Shown: positions 18,966-28,706, numbered from the stretch's first letter. The stretch: 46,566 nt of DNA from a bacterium (GCA_030431515.1 JAUIIX010000020.1:1-46566); one strand, 5' to 3'. Program-made: numbers and translations. The notes: generated by a model from the letters alone, not told the origin.

Positions 18966-19797
18966 AATTTGTGATTCATCATTATTAGAAGACTTTAAAC
19001 ATGGAAAAGTTCACTTATATTCTTGCAAAAATTGCAAAGTAGTATTTAATTATGAATTTCCTGAACAAAATGAAATTGATACATACTACCAAAATGAATA
19101 TAAAATATCATTAAACGATACATACAATGATGAAAGAAGAAGATATTTCCGATTCTCAGAAAACATATCATTAATAAAAGATATGATGCAATATTCAAAA
19201 CCACCTTCGTCTTTATTAGATATTGGTTGCGACAAAGGATATTACATAGACGAAGCACGAAGATACGGCTACAATGTATTTGGGACTGAATTATCCAAAT
19301 CAGCAAATTTATACACAAAGAAATTGAAACTTGATGTAAGACAAGATATTAGCGATTTTGACCAGAAATTTGACAACATTACGTTATGGCATGTGTTAGA
19401 GCATATCCCTGACCCAGTCACATTTCTTACCAATATCAAATCACAATTAAATAGACCGGGTTACTTATATATAAGAGTACCTGCTTTTGATTCCTATTGG
19501 AGTCAAATACTTAAAGACAAATGGGATTGGCTTCAACCAGAAAATCATTTATTCCATTATAGTTTAGAATCATTAGAATATTTATTGAAAAGTATTGGCT
19601 TTGATATAGAAAAAATATCTCATAACAAACCAAACAACGTTCTTACAAAAAGAGCATTCAAATTGTCAAACGAAGTATTTTACCAATATTTTGACAATAG
19701 ATTGCTCACAAAAAAGAAAATAGCACGTAAGATACAAGACCTAATACACACAGAAATATATGTAATTGCAAAACTGCCTTATAAAAAGGAAATTTAA
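18955..19797 (+). CDS. Zinc-ribbon class I SAM-dependent methyltransferase
   Basis: A 280-residue protein. An N-terminal CxxC...CxxC zinc ribbon (CKICDSS and SCKNCK, residues ~3-27) precedes a Methyltransf_23-type domain: SAM motif I LLDIGCDKGYYIDEA (~86-100), motif II acidic FGTELSKS, and post-motif LWHVLEHIPDP (~146-156). The start at 18955 begins right at the ribbon and has a purine-rich AAAGAAG upstream. A longer version from 18862 would add 31 residues that are only ppk1 out-of-frame sequence. It overlaps ppk1 by 11 nt. Such proteins often modify sugars or small metabolites; the substrate is unknown. Confidence 0.88.
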   Translation: MTCKICDSSLLEDFKHGKVHLYSCKNCKVVFNYEFPEQNEIDTYYQNEYKISLNDTYNDERRRYFRFSENISLIKDMMQYSKPPSSLLDIGCDKGYYIDEARRYGYNVFGTELSKSANLYTKKLKLDVRQDISDFDQKFDNITLWHVLEHIPDPVTFLTNIKSQLNRPGYLYIRVPAFDSYWSQILKDKWDWLQPENHLFHYSLESLEYLLKSIGFDIEKISHNKPNNVLTKRAFKLSNEVFYQYFDNRLLTKKKIARKIQDLIHTEIYVIAKLPYKKEI

Positions 19798-20096
19798 TGA
19801 ATTTATTGAAAATATTTAGAATTATTGCATTTTTAGAAGGGGTTTCATATCTATTATTATTCGTAGTTAGTATGCCTCTTAAATACTTATACGATATGCC
19901 AGAACCTAATCAAGTAATAGGAATGTTCCATGGAGTATTATTTATAGCATATTGTATTCTTAGTATAATCATTTATAAAGAATATTCGTGGTCAAAAAAG
20001 ACCTTAGCATTAGTATTATTAGCATCATTATTACCATTTGCTACCTTTATAGCAGAATACAAACTATTCAATAAAATGGAAAAAAATGATAAATAA
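19797..20096 (+). CDS. DUF3817 domain integral membrane protein
   Basis: A 99-residue membrane protein matching the DUF3817 pattern: LKIFRIIAFLEGVSYLLLF at the start, MPLKYLYDMPEPNQVIGMFHGVLF in the middle and LPFATFIAEYKLF near the end, with three membrane segments. Its start overlaps the methyltransferase stop by 1 nt and is preceded by AAAAGGA. The biochemical role of the family is not known to me. Confidence 0.85.
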   Translation: MNLLKIFRIIAFLEGVSYLLLFVVSMPLKYLYDMPEPNQVIGMFHGVLFIAYCILSIIIYKEYSWSKKTLALVLLASLLPFATFIAEYKLFNKMEKNDK

Positions 20097-20448
20097 AATA
20101 AATATTAAAAAAAAAGCTGAGAATATCAGTGAACATTGGTCTCCCAAAATAATTGGAGAACTCAACAATCAACATGTCAAATTAGCAAAAATAAAAGGCG
20201 AATTTATTTGGCACAAACACGACAATGAAGACGAACTTTTTTATGTCATAGATGGTTCATTTGAAATGCACTTAAGAGATAGAATTATTGAAATTCATAA
20301 AGGTGAAATGATTATAATACCAAAAGGAATAGAACATAAGCCAGTAGCACATTCAGAAGCAACAATAATGTTATTCGAACCTAATACCACAGTGAACACA
20401 GGCAATCAAATTAACGACTTCACTAAATTTGATTTAGATATAGTGTAA
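20086..20448 (+). CDS. Small cupin-domain protein
   Basis: A 120-residue single-domain cupin. The metal-site motifs are visible: FIWHKHDNEDELFYVIDG (His, His and Glu, about residues 42-60) and GEMIIIPKGIEHKP (distal His, ~84-97). It overlaps the DUF3817 gene by 11 nt and is the last gene of the run that starts at 13247. Such small cupins are often sugar isomerase-like or ligand-binding proteins; no specific function can be given. Confidence 0.88.
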   Translation: MINKINIKKKAENISEHWSPKIIGELNNQHVKLAKIKGEFIWHKHDNEDELFYVIDGSFEMHLRDRIIEIHKGEMIIIPKGIEHKPVAHSEATIMLFEPNTTVNTGNQINDFTKFDLDIV

Positions 20449-20509
20449 CTTTTTATCAGAAATTCAGTTATATAGTATGTAATTCAGTAAAAATATAAAA
20501 TATAAAATT

Positions 20510-21811
20510 ATGAAAACAAACATATTTATTATACTATTACTTATTTTATACTCATGTGGTACAGAGAAAACAATAATTATAGAAGAAGAAAATGAAAAAG
20601 ATTTATTCGGAAGTATAGAAGGTACTATCATTGATGGAATTACTAAAGAACCATTAGAGAATGTCATCGTAAGTACATACCCACCTTCCACAACTACATT
20701 AAGCGATGAAGAAGGATACTTTCTTTTAGAAAACATTAAAAGTGGACAGTTTAAATTAATTACAGAAAAAAATAATTATTACAATAAATCTATTTACATT
20801 TCTGTTAACGAAAACAAAACTAGCAAAGCATACATTTCATTATATGATTTAAACTCTCAAAATGAAGCACCCAACAAACCAAATATATTAAAACCTATCA
20901 ATGAAGAACTATTTGCAAATTATTTAAATTTAAATATAGAATGGCTTGGAACAGATCCAGACAATAATAGCTTAACTTACGATGTCTATTTAGACACATT
21001 AAATACTAATATGAATTTATTATTTAAAGATACAACATCTAACTCTATCGTACTAAAAGATACATTATTACAAGATAAGATCTATTATTTGAAAATTGTA
21101 TCACGTGATATTTTTGGGGAAGAAGCTCAAAGTGATCTAATTAGTTTTAAAACTATTTCATTGCTTAACGATCTATTATTAAGTGAATATGTGAATTTTA
21201 AACTTGATAAAGATGAAATAGTTAAACCAAAAGAAAACATTCAACCAACAATAATTAATAGTAAAGCCGTTTTTGAAAAAAATAGATTTGACGAAGTTGA
21301 TAAATCTGCATTTTTTAATGGAGGAAGCTACATACAGGTCGATGATCTTTATAAATTAAATGATGTTAGTTCCTTTAGTGTTTCAATGTGGATAAAACTA
21401 AACTCCCAATCAATTGGAGTTCTTCAAAACGGACATACAGACTTATTTGGAAAATTTGGAGGAACAGGTACTGGAAAATCATCTTGGGGAATTATACTTA
21501 ACTCTCAAAGAAAAGTTGGATTTGCTGCTTATGATGGAAAGAATTTTACATATAATTATGCAGAGTCAATTATACCTACAAATGAATGGACAAATATCAT
21601 AGTTGTTTATTCAAAAGGAGAAGTAAAAATATACCAAAATGGAATTTTAAGCATTACTGGCATTTGCTCAATACCTCAAGCATCATCTAACCCAATATTA
21701 ATTGGAGCAAGATTTTCTACTCCATCTTATTTCCTTGGTTATATTGATGATATACTATTTTATGATAGAGTACTTAGTCTAGAAGAAATATTTATTCTTA
21801 GGAATAATTAA
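20510..21811 (+). CDS. Lipoprotein with carboxypeptidase-regulatory-like and LamG-type domains (copy 1)
   Basis: A 433-residue lipoprotein: signal MKTNIFIILLLILYSC with lipobox Cys16. An acidic linker (IIIEEENEKD) precedes a carboxypeptidase-regulatory-like beta-sandwich (GSIEGTIIDGITKEPLENV onward, ~35-110). A fibronectin-III-like segment follows (PNKPNILKPINEEL..., ~120-215). The C-terminus is a concanavalin/LamG-like domain (~245-430) with SAFFNGGSYIQVD, FSVSMWIKLNSQ and FLGYIDDILFYDRVLSLEEI. This is a typical surface-exposed glycan- or protein-binding layout. It is followed 1 nt later by a paralogue of the same architecture. Confidence 0.88.
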   Translation: MKTNIFIILLLILYSCGTEKTIIIEEENEKDLFGSIEGTIIDGITKEPLENVIVSTYPPSTTTLSDEEGYFLLENIKSGQFKLITEKNNYYNKSIYISVNENKTSKAYISLYDLNSQNEAPNKPNILKPINEELFANYLNLNIEWLGTDPDNNSLTYDVYLDTLNTNMNLLFKDTTSNSIVLKDTLLQDKIYYLKIVSRDIFGEEAQSDLISFKTISLLNDLLLSEYVNFKLDKDEIVKPKENIQPTIINSKAVFEKNRFDEVDKSAFFNGGSYIQVDDLYKLNDVSSFSVSMWIKLNSQSIGVLQNGHTDLFGKFGGTGTGKSSWGIILNSQRKVGFAAYDGKNFTYNYAESIIPTNEWTNIIVVYSKGEVKIYQNGILSITGICSIPQASSNPILIGARFSTPSYFLGYIDDILFYDRVLSLEEIFILRNN

Positions 21812-21812
21812 T

Positions 21813-23105
21813 ATGAAAATTAATTTAATTTTTCTCTTATCAATTGCCTTTTTAATCTCTTGCGGAGATAAAGAAACAATAATTTATTCTGAAAACAAAG
21901 ACAATACTGTTGAATTAAGTGGAATAATTCTCAATAAAGTGACAAATGAAGTTATACCAAATGCTATTGTCAGTACAATCCCATATTCTGAAATTATTTT
22001 ATCTGACAAAGAAGGTAAATTTACTTTTCCTTCTTTAGAAAAAAAAGATTATCTAATTATAGTGGAAGCTGATAATTTCTATGACTCTTACATTTCAATT
22101 GATGCTGAAAAAGACAATGTAAATGCTATTTTAACGTTAAACCCTGTTGTTAAAAATAACAAAATTCCTACAAAACCTTTTTTATATAATATATTAAATT
22201 TAAAATCTGAAAATACATATAAAACACAGATAAACTGGAATTCAATTGATCCTGAAGAGAATTTTGTAATTTTTGATGTATTAGTTGATACACAGAATCC
22301 TCCAGTCAAAATAATTGCAAAAGATATTGTTGAACCCAAAATTACATTTGATAAAATTAACTCTAACAAATTGTATATTCAAATTATTGCAAAAGATAGA
22401 CAAGGTGCGATTAACAAAAGCCATATTGTTGAATTTGATAATACAAAACTTGTTGATTATGATTTAAGATTTAATGAAATTTTTAGTTTCCCTTTAGATA
22501 AAGATTTATTTTATTTCAATTTACTTGATGATAAATTTTACGGTTTAGATTCTACTTTAATTTTTGCAACTAATAGATTTAATAAAAAGGATAAAGCATT
22601 AAAAATCCAAGACTCTATTCCAACAACATATTTTATACCTTATGTACTAACAAATGATTTAGAATACACAATATCTTTTTGGCTAAAAGCAAATACTAAT
22701 TACTTTGGAGATTCTGAAAATGATTTAGTTACGTTGATTACTTTAACAAACCTTGCTAAAAATCCTAATTCTATTTCATTCAAGTTAAAAAGTAATGGAG
22801 AACTCTATTTTAATTTATCACAACCTTTTCCAGAAAACTCATTATTACTAAAGACTTCAATTTCAATCAATAATAATTTATGGAATCATGTATGTGTAGT
22901 AAAGAATGGTAATATTTATATGCTATATTTAAATGGTATTCTTGAGATGGAATCTACATTAGAGAACTTTGATTTACCAGCTTCGAATATATATTTTGGG
23001 GCTAACCCTTTTAACAAGTCTTTATTCTATGGATATTTAGATGATTTTATTTATTTTGATAAAGCATTTAAAAGAAGTGAAATTTTGGACCTTTTTAATA
23101 ATTAA
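21813..23105 (+). CDS. Lipoprotein with carboxypeptidase-regulatory-like and LamG-type domains (copy 2)
   Basis: A 430-residue paralogue of the preceding gene. The signal is MKINLIFLLSIAFLISC with lipobox Cys17, then a carboxypeptidase-regulatory-like domain (VELSGIILNKVTNEVIPNAI...). A middle beta domain with NWNSIDPEENFVIFDVLVDTQ parallels the EWLGTDPDNNSLTYDVYLDT of copy 1. The C-terminal LamG-like domain has EYTISFWLKANTNYFGD and FYGYLDDFIYFDKAFKRSEI. Divergence is substantial, so the duplication is old. The gene ends 2 nt before the convergent histidine kinase gene, without a visible terminator. Confidence 0.86.
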   Translation: MKINLIFLLSIAFLISCGDKETIIYSENKDNTVELSGIILNKVTNEVIPNAIVSTIPYSEIILSDKEGKFTFPSLEKKDYLIIVEADNFYDSYISIDAEKDNVNAILTLNPVVKNNKIPTKPFLYNILNLKSENTYKTQINWNSIDPEENFVIFDVLVDTQNPPVKIIAKDIVEPKITFDKINSNKLYIQIIAKDRQGAINKSHIVEFDNTKLVDYDLRFNEIFSFPLDKDLFYFNLLDDKFYGLDSTLIFATNRFNKKDKALKIQDSIPTTYFIPYVLTNDLEYTISFWLKANTNYFGDSENDLVTLITLTNLAKNPNSISFKLKSNGELYFNLSQPFPENSLLLKTSISINNNLWNHVCVVKNGNIYMLYLNGILEMESTLENFDLPASNIYFGANPFNKSLFYGYLDDFIYFDKAFKRSEILDLFNN

Positions 23106-23107
23106 AT

Positions 23108-25186
23108 TTATTTACTCTTTTTCAATTTAATTATTACTTCAGTACCAACGTTTTCAGTTGATTTTACTTCTATGCCAGCATCTAAATATTGAACTAATTC
23201 ATTCACAATAATTAAACCAAGGCCAGTTCCTTGCTCTTTGTTAGTACCTAATTTTGATATTTTATGCTCAATTCTAAATAGTTTACTCAGTTGTACTTCA
23301 CTCATTCCGGTACCTTCATCTCTAATCGATATTAAAGTATTCGATTCATCTTCTTTAATATTAAAATAAATACTTCCGCCTTCTTTGGTAAACTTAATAG
23401 CATTAGAAAATATATTTCTCAAAATTGTATTTAGCATATCAGAGTCAGAATTTACATAAAACTCTTTGCCAAATTCATTTATAATATTAATCTTTTTATT
23501 ACTCAATAATTGAGAATTATTTTCAATCAACTTACTAATCAATCCATTCAAACTAAACTTAGTAATATGTAACTTAAATTCTCCATTACTGGTTTTCGCC
23601 CAAGTCAAAAGATTTTCTAATAATTTTAATATATTATTAACTTCTTTATTAGATTCAGATATTAATGATTTCTTCTCTTCAATACTAAAGACATCAAATT
23701 TATTTTCCAACTCATCTAATATCATTTTAAAAGTACCAATAGGACTTCTTAAATCATGAGATATTATAGAAAAGAACCTAACAATAGTATTATTAGAAGT
23801 ATTCAACTGCGAATTTAATTTTGCTATCTTTTGATTTTGAAAATAAATAAAAACAATCATAACTAACAATACCAAAACAAATAAAATCAACATTAAAATA
23901 AAATTATTACTTTGTTTTAGTTTTTCTTTATTCAAATCATTTTGATACTGCAATTTCAACATTTCATTTTTATTTTCCGTCAACTGTTTATTGGCAGTAA
24001 GATCTGCTATTTGTATTTGTAATATATTTTCATTTAAAAGCGATTGTACACTATCTAAAGCTAACTGAAAATAATATGCATCTTTATAATTATTAGATAA
24101 TCTTGCAATCTTAATTTTAGCTTCTAAATAATTCTCTCGTAATTTTAAATTAGGCTTACTCTGCAAAGAATCTTCAACAACTTTAAAATATTTATTATAA
24201 TCTTTATTACCAAAGTTATACTCAATAAATCCTAAATTAATATTATTATAACCCCAAAATTCTATTGAATTTATATTCATATTTAAAACATCTAAAGCAT
24301 ATTTTTTAGCCAATTTATAGTCTTCCAATTCAGTATATAAATCTGCCAAACCATATTTTACCTTTGCTATCCCAAATAAAAACTTTCTATCTTCTCCTAT
24401 TTTCAAAGCTTTTTTAAAATATTTCTCAGCTTTTTCATAATCTAATTTAGAATAATATGCTAATGCAATATTATAATTTGCAATTATCATCTTCGTTGAT
24501 GTAGAATCAATTTTATAATTATGATCTCTATATTCATAAAAATATTTTAATGCTTCATCTTCTTTTTTCATTTCTAGCAAAATAAGAGCTATATTTATAT
24601 TATTATCAATTAATTCTGTTTTTGCATTTAACTGTTCTTTTAAATCATTAGATTTTCTTAAATACTCAAGTGCTTTTATATTATAACCAGAATAATAATA
24701 AAGTAATCCAATATCATTATAGTTAAACGACATCAAAAGAGTATCTTTTAATTTTTCTCTTAATCCATTAGACTTAAAGTAATAATAAAGAGCTTTTTCA
24801 TAATTTGCTTGACTAGTATAAAGTGATGCTTTAGAAGAATATAGTATTGACTTAAATCTATCATCATCTTTAAAGCTAATATTAATTGCATAATCAATAT
24901 AAGCAAATCCACTATCAGCTAAATTCAGAGAATTAAATACCTTTGCCATAATAAAATAGACTTTGGCACTATCAACTGAACTTTTTACTACAGAATTTTT
25001 GAATAATCTTTTTAAACGTGGAATGGTAGAATCTTTTTCTTTATAATTGTCATAAAGAGAATCTATTTCTTGAAGTTTTACACTTAAATCTTTAGATAAA
25101 TCCGATATATCTACATTTTTAATTTCTATAGCATTTACTTTTAGAAAAAAAATATTTAAACTTAATATTATTAAAAGTAATTTCAT
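23108..25186 (-). CDS. TPR-containing sensor histidine kinase
   Basis: A 692-residue two-component sensor. A signal peptide (to about residue 19) leads to a periplasmic region with about six to eight TPR motifs (for example ANYEKALYYYFKSNGL, LDYEKAEKYFKKALKIGE, EDYKLAKKYALDVLNM). A membrane helix of ~20 residues (FILMLILFVLVLLVMIVFIY) follows, then HisKA with H-box FFSIISHDLRSP and an HATPase domain with N-box NIFSNAIKF, G1 RDEGTGMS and G2 GTGLGLIIV. This architecture is common in Bacteroidota. No response regulator lies beside it, so the partner is encoded elsewhere. It converges with the lipoprotein pair. Confidence 0.93.
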   Translation of the reverse strand: MKLLLIILSLNIFFLKVNAIEIKNVDISDLSKDLSVKLQEIDSLYDNYKEKDSTIPRLKRLFKNSVVKSSVDSAKVYFIMAKVFNSLNLADSGFAYIDYAINISFKDDDRFKSILYSSKASLYTSQANYEKALYYYFKSNGLREKLKDTLLMSFNYNDIGLLYYYSGYNIKALEYLRKSNDLKEQLNAKTELIDNNINIALILLEMKKEDEALKYFYEYRDHNYKIDSTSTKMIIANYNIALAYYSKLDYEKAEKYFKKALKIGEDRKFLFGIAKVKYGLADLYTELEDYKLAKKYALDVLNMNINSIEFWGYNNINLGFIEYNFGNKDYNKYFKVVEDSLQSKPNLKLRENYLEAKIKIARLSNNYKDAYYFQLALDSVQSLLNENILQIQIADLTANKQLTENKNEMLKLQYQNDLNKEKLKQSNNFILMLILFVLVLLVMIVFIYFQNQKIAKLNSQLNTSNNTIVRFFSIISHDLRSPIGTFKMILDELENKFDVFSIEEKKSLISESNKEVNNILKLLENLLTWAKTSNGEFKLHITKFSLNGLISKLIENNSQLLSNKKINIINEFGKEFYVNSDSDMLNTILRNIFSNAIKFTKEGGSIYFNIKEDESNTLISIRDEGTGMSEVQLSKLFRIEHKISKLGTNKEQGTGLGLIIVNELVQYLDAGIEVKSTENVGTEVIIKLKKSK

Positions 25187-25243
25187 GCTAAATTTTTAAA
25201 TGTATAATTTACTAAAGTTAATTATATTATTTTAATGAATAAT

Positions 25244-26692
25244 TTACCTACTCAGTGCGTGTTTTAGTGACATAATTCCTATAGTCCCAAACCCAATTAG
25301 GAACATAAGTTGAAAAGGTATAGCCGCAATTTCTAAATAAAATATTGAAACAGAAATCCCAAATACAAAGTACAATGCTAAAGCCAATTCAAAAAACACA
25401 ACTGGAGAAATCTTTCTTTGTCTATATTTCAATGCACTCAATTTTTGCTTCTCAGTATCACCTTGCTTAGGTGTTCTCGCAAACTCAGATTTCTTACCAA
25501 TCAAGCCCTCAAAAACCGCCTTAGTATTAGTAACTGCAAACCCCATAGACCCAGCTAAAAACACAGGAAACAACATCAATCTACGTTGCCAATCCCAGTG
25601 TATAGCTTTCTGCCCAAAAGTATAAAATAAAAAAGTTGAAACTGACGCCAAAACAAATATCGACATCAAAGAATAATAAACATCAACACCAGCTACAGTA
25701 TTCTTAATAATAACCAAAGGCACATTAAGAAGAGCAACTAAAATAATAAAAGGGAAAACTATATTACTTGTTAAGTGAATAAAACATTCAAACTTAACAC
25801 TAAAAGATAAGTCTGCCTTCAAAACTCTTGGTAATAATTTAACTGCAGTCTCAACCGCTCCTTTCGTCCATCTAAACTGTTGTGTCTTAAGAGCATTAAT
25901 ATCAGCCGGTAATTCAGCAGGAGAAGTTACATCATTCAAAAACTTAAACTTCCATCCTTTCAATTGAGCTCTATAAGACAAGTCCAAATCTTCAGTCAGT
26001 GTATCACTTTGCCAATTTCCAGCATCTTCAATACATGATTTTCTCCAAATCCCTGCAGTTCCATTAAAATTAATAAAGAAACCAGCTTTATTCCTTACTT
26101 GCTGTTCAATCACGAAGTGACCATCAAGAGCAAGAGCTTGAGCTTTAGTTAAATACGATTCATCTTCATTCAAATGTTCCCATCTTGTTTGTACCATTCC
26201 AATATTTTCATCTTGGAAATGAGGAACTGTTTTCATTAAAAATTCAGACTTAGGCACAAAGTCAGCATCAAAAATAGCAACAAATTCACCTTTTGCAACT
26301 ACAAGTCCTTCTTTCAAAGCTCCAGCTTTATAGCCCTGCCTATTAGTCCTATGTATATAAGTAATATCATAGCCAAGTGCTTTATACTCTTCAACAATAT
26401 TCTTGCAAATTTCTTGCGTTTCATCCGTCGAATCATCCAAAACCTGCACTTCAAAAAGTTCTTTAGGATAATCAATATTGCAAACAGACTTTACAAGTCG
26501 CTCTACAACATACATCTCATTAAAAACTGGCAATTGCACAGTCACCATTGGCAATTTCTCAGGCATAGCTACTTCACTATGCTGAATTTTAGATGTTTTA
26601 TGGTAATAGTACAATAATACTAAACCATGTATCCCAAATCCGAAAAGGATGCTAAGGGATAAGAAATATAATAAGAGAATAAAATTTTCCAT
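25244..26692 (-). CDS. Membrane glycosyltransferase family 2 (cellulose synthase-like)
   Basis: A 482-residue processive-type glycosyltransferase. One N-terminal helix (~4-26) precedes the GT-A domain with the D,D,D,QxxRW set: LDDSTDE (~87), IFDADFVPK (~140), LTEDLDLSY (~232) and QQFRWTKG (~270). Four or so C-terminal helices follow, including the final ~50 residues. The set resembles cellulose-synthase-like or ceramide-glucosyltransferase-like enzymes that use UDP-sugars at the cytoplasmic face. The ATG at 26692 is preferred over a TTG one codon earlier. No cyclic-di-GMP (PilZ) domain or partner subunits are adjacent. Confidence 0.92.
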   Translation of the reverse strand: MENFILLLYFLSLSILFGFGIHGLVLLYYYHKTSKIQHSEVAMPEKLPMVTVQLPVFNEMYVVERLVKSVCNIDYPKELFEVQVLDDSTDETQEICKNIVEEYKALGYDITYIHRTNRQGYKAGALKEGLVVAKGEFVAIFDADFVPKSEFLMKTVPHFQDENIGMVQTRWEHLNEDESYLTKAQALALDGHFVIEQQVRNKAGFFINFNGTAGIWRKSCIEDAGNWQSDTLTEDLDLSYRAQLKGWKFKFLNDVTSPAELPADINALKTQQFRWTKGAVETAVKLLPRVLKADLSFSVKFECFIHLTSNIVFPFIILVALLNVPLVIIKNTVAGVDVYYSLMSIFVLASVSTFLFYTFGQKAIHWDWQRRLMLFPVFLAGSMGFAVTNTKAVFEGLIGKKSEFARTPKQGDTEKQKLSALKYRQRKISPVVFFELALALYFVFGISVSIFYLEIAAIPFQLMFLIGFGTIGIMSLKHALSR

Positions 26693-26739
26693 CAAACTTA
26701 TCTTTTGTTCGATTATTAAACTACAAACTTAAAAAAAAA

Positions 26740-27243
26740 TCACCAACCACTAACTACAGCTATCAAAATATCATTAGAAAGTTGCTCAACAACAATGCTT
26801 CCTGCATTATCTCTATTTACTTGTGGATTGCTTATATCATAACTTTGATACTTTGAAAATGTTTTATTCCATATCTCAACATCTTTCACATTATCATAAT
26901 AAACAGCTTTCACACTTATAGTTAGTCGTCTTTCACTTTCTAACTCACCTTGTTGTATCGATACAGTTTGGTCGCTAATAGAAGTAATCACTACTTCTAA
27001 TTTTGCATCACCACCATAATTTGCAAGGGTAAAAGAGTTGTCATTCCTAAATACATCTAATATCTTATCATTCATTTCATTTCTAAATCGTGGATATCCA
27101 TATCCAGAATTATCCTCAACCGACAAAATAAACAATGACTTTAAATGTGGAGGTATAGCACCACCAGTAAAAGAATAACATGAACTTAATATCAACGTTA
27201 TCGTTAAAAATAAAATATAATTATACTGTTTCAAACTAAACAT
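26740..27243 (-). CDS. lptE: LPS-assembly lipoprotein LptE-like
   Basis: A 167-residue lipoprotein with signal MFSLKQYNYILFLTITLILSSC and the following YSFTGGAIPPHLKSLFILSVEDN. This matches the Bacteroidota LptE pattern, where CYSFTG(A)SIP and an early beta strand are conserved. The remainder fits the LptE alpha/beta sandwich, with ERRLTISVKAVYYD in the central strand. LptE plugs the LptD barrel that inserts lipopolysaccharide into the outer membrane. I chose the ATG at 27243; the longer frame uses a TTG at 27273 that would add ten basic residues. Confidence 0.85.
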   Translation of the reverse strand: MFSLKQYNYILFLTITLILSSCYSFTGGAIPPHLKSLFILSVEDNSGYGYPRFRNEMNDKILDVFRNDNSFTLANYGGDAKLEVVITSISDQTVSIQQGELESERRLTISVKAVYYDNVKDVEIWNKTFSKYQSYDISNPQVNRDNAGSIVVEQLSNDILIAVVSGW

Positions 27244-27347
27244 TTTTTTAAATTTAACGTAATACAAATGCAAAATTCAGAAAAAAAACTTAATAAAAAA
27301 ATTTATTTTAAAATTAGTTCCTTTTTTGAATATTTTTATCTGCTTAT

Positions 27348-27384
27348 AAAAAAGAAAATAGGTTAACGATTCATCATTAACCTA
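27348..27384 (-). terminator. Intrinsic terminator downstream of the thiolase gene
   Basis: On the minus strand an 8-bp perfect stem TAGGTTAA (27377-27384) and TTAACCTA (27359-27366) with a 10-nt loop is followed by TTTTCTTTTT. It lies 22 nt after the thiolase stop codon. Confidence 0.85.
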
Positions 27385-27405
27385 CTCATTAATATTTCAA
27401 CTTAT

Positions 27406-28578
27406 TTAGATTAATTCTACAATCATAGCATTAGCTTCACCGCCACCGATACATAAAGTAACTAATCCATACTTACCACCAGTTCTCTTCAAAGCACTAA
27501 GCAAAGTAATAAGTAATCTTGCACCTGAAGCTCCAATTGGATGACCAATAGCAATAGCACCACCATGAACATTCACTTTATTCCTATCAATTCCTAACTC
27601 CTTAATAGAGTGCATAGGTACAACAGCAAAAGCTTCATTAATCTCAAATAAATCAATTTGATCTAAAGTCATATTCGCTTTCTTCAATACTTTCTGAATC
27701 GCTGCTGTAGGAGCAGTAGTAAACCATTCAGGAGTATGAGCATGAGAACAATGAGCCACAATTTTAGCAATTGGCTTAATACCGTTAGCAGCAGCCCACT
27801 CTTCAGAAGAAACAGTCAAAGCAGCTCCTCCATCATTAAGATTAGAAGCATTAGCAGCAGTAACAGTTCCATCCTTTTTAAAAACAGGACGCAAAGAAGA
27901 AATCTTATCAAAATTTACTTTCCCAGGGTCTTCATCTTCAGAAACCGTAACATCACCTTTTCTCGTAGAATATGTAACAGGAGCAATTTCATCATCAAAA
28001 TACCCATTCTTTTGAGCTTCCAATGCAAATTTATATGATTGTTCAGCATATACATCTTGGTCTTCCCTTGTAAAATTATGTTCCGAAGCACATAACTCAC
28101 CAGCATTACCCATGTGGAAATTATTATAAACGTCCCAAAGCCCATCATGAATCATCAAGTCAACCAAATTTTGATTACCCATCTTATAGCCATTTCTTGC
28201 ACCAAACAAAGCGTGAGGAGCATTGCTCATAGACTCTTGTCCACCAGCCACTATCAGCTCAGCATCACCATTATTCAAAATCTGGTCCGCCATCATAACA
28301 GCTTTCAATCCAGAACCACAAACCTTATTAATAGTCATACATTCAACAGATTTAGGTAATCCAGCATAAATAGCCGCTTGTCTGGCAGGAGCTTGACCAA
28401 CCCCACCTTGAAGAACATTACCCATAATCACTTCATTAATTTTCTCAACTGGAATACCAGCTTTTTCAACAGCACTTTTAATAGCTACCGCACCAAGTTG
28501 CGGAGCAGTTTGGCTTGATAAAGAACCCATAAATCCACCAACAGGAGTTCTAGCACCTGATAAAATTACATTAGCCAT
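27406..28578 (-). CDS. Acetyl-CoA C-acetyltransferase (thiolase)
   Basis: A 390-residue thiolase II. The nucleophile is Cys87 in NKVCGSGLKAV, the catalytic His346 lies in IGHPIGASGAR and the second Cys376 in CIGGGEANAMI. Length and motifs are those of biosynthetic acetoacetyl-CoA thiolases (AtoB/PhaA type), which condense or cleave acetyl units. The active-site region GGQESMSNAPHAL also matches. It is a stand-alone gene with its own promoter box and terminator, so the pathway (fatty-acid, ketone-body or PHB metabolism) cannot be read from context. Confidence 0.95.
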   Translation of the reverse strand: MANVILSGARTPVGGFMGSLSSQTAPQLGAVAIKSAVEKAGIPVEKINEVIMGNVLQGGVGQAPARQAAIYAGLPKSVECMTINKVCGSGLKAVMMADQILNNGDAELIVAGGQESMSNAPHALFGARNGYKMGNQNLVDLMIHDGLWDVYNNFHMGNAGELCASEHNFTREDQDVYAEQSYKFALEAQKNGYFDDEIAPVTYSTRKGDVTVSEDEDPGKVNFDKISSLRPVFKKDGTVTAANASNLNDGGAALTVSSEEWAAANGIKPIAKIVAHCSHAHTPEWFTTAPTAAIQKVLKKANMTLDQIDLFEINEAFAVVPMHSIKELGIDRNKVNVHGGAIAIGHPIGASGARLLITLLSALKRTGGKYGLVTLCIGGGEANAMIVELI

Positions 28579-28609
28579 TTTTTTTCCAAAATTTAATTAA
28601 ACTAAAACA

Positions 28610-28617
28610 CAAATATA
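28610..28617 (-). promoter_or_regulatory. Thiolase promoter -7 element
   Basis: Minus-strand TATATTTG (TAnnTTTG consensus) 31 nt before the thiolase ATG. No convincing TTG is found at the usual 19-nt spacing, so only the -7 box is called. Confidence 0.5.
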
Positions 28618-28706
28618 CGGATTAATCAATTTATAATAAAATTTTCAGTTAATAGTAAAAATAAATTAGGATAATAATCCTAACTTTACTAATTTTGGTA
28701 ATCAAA

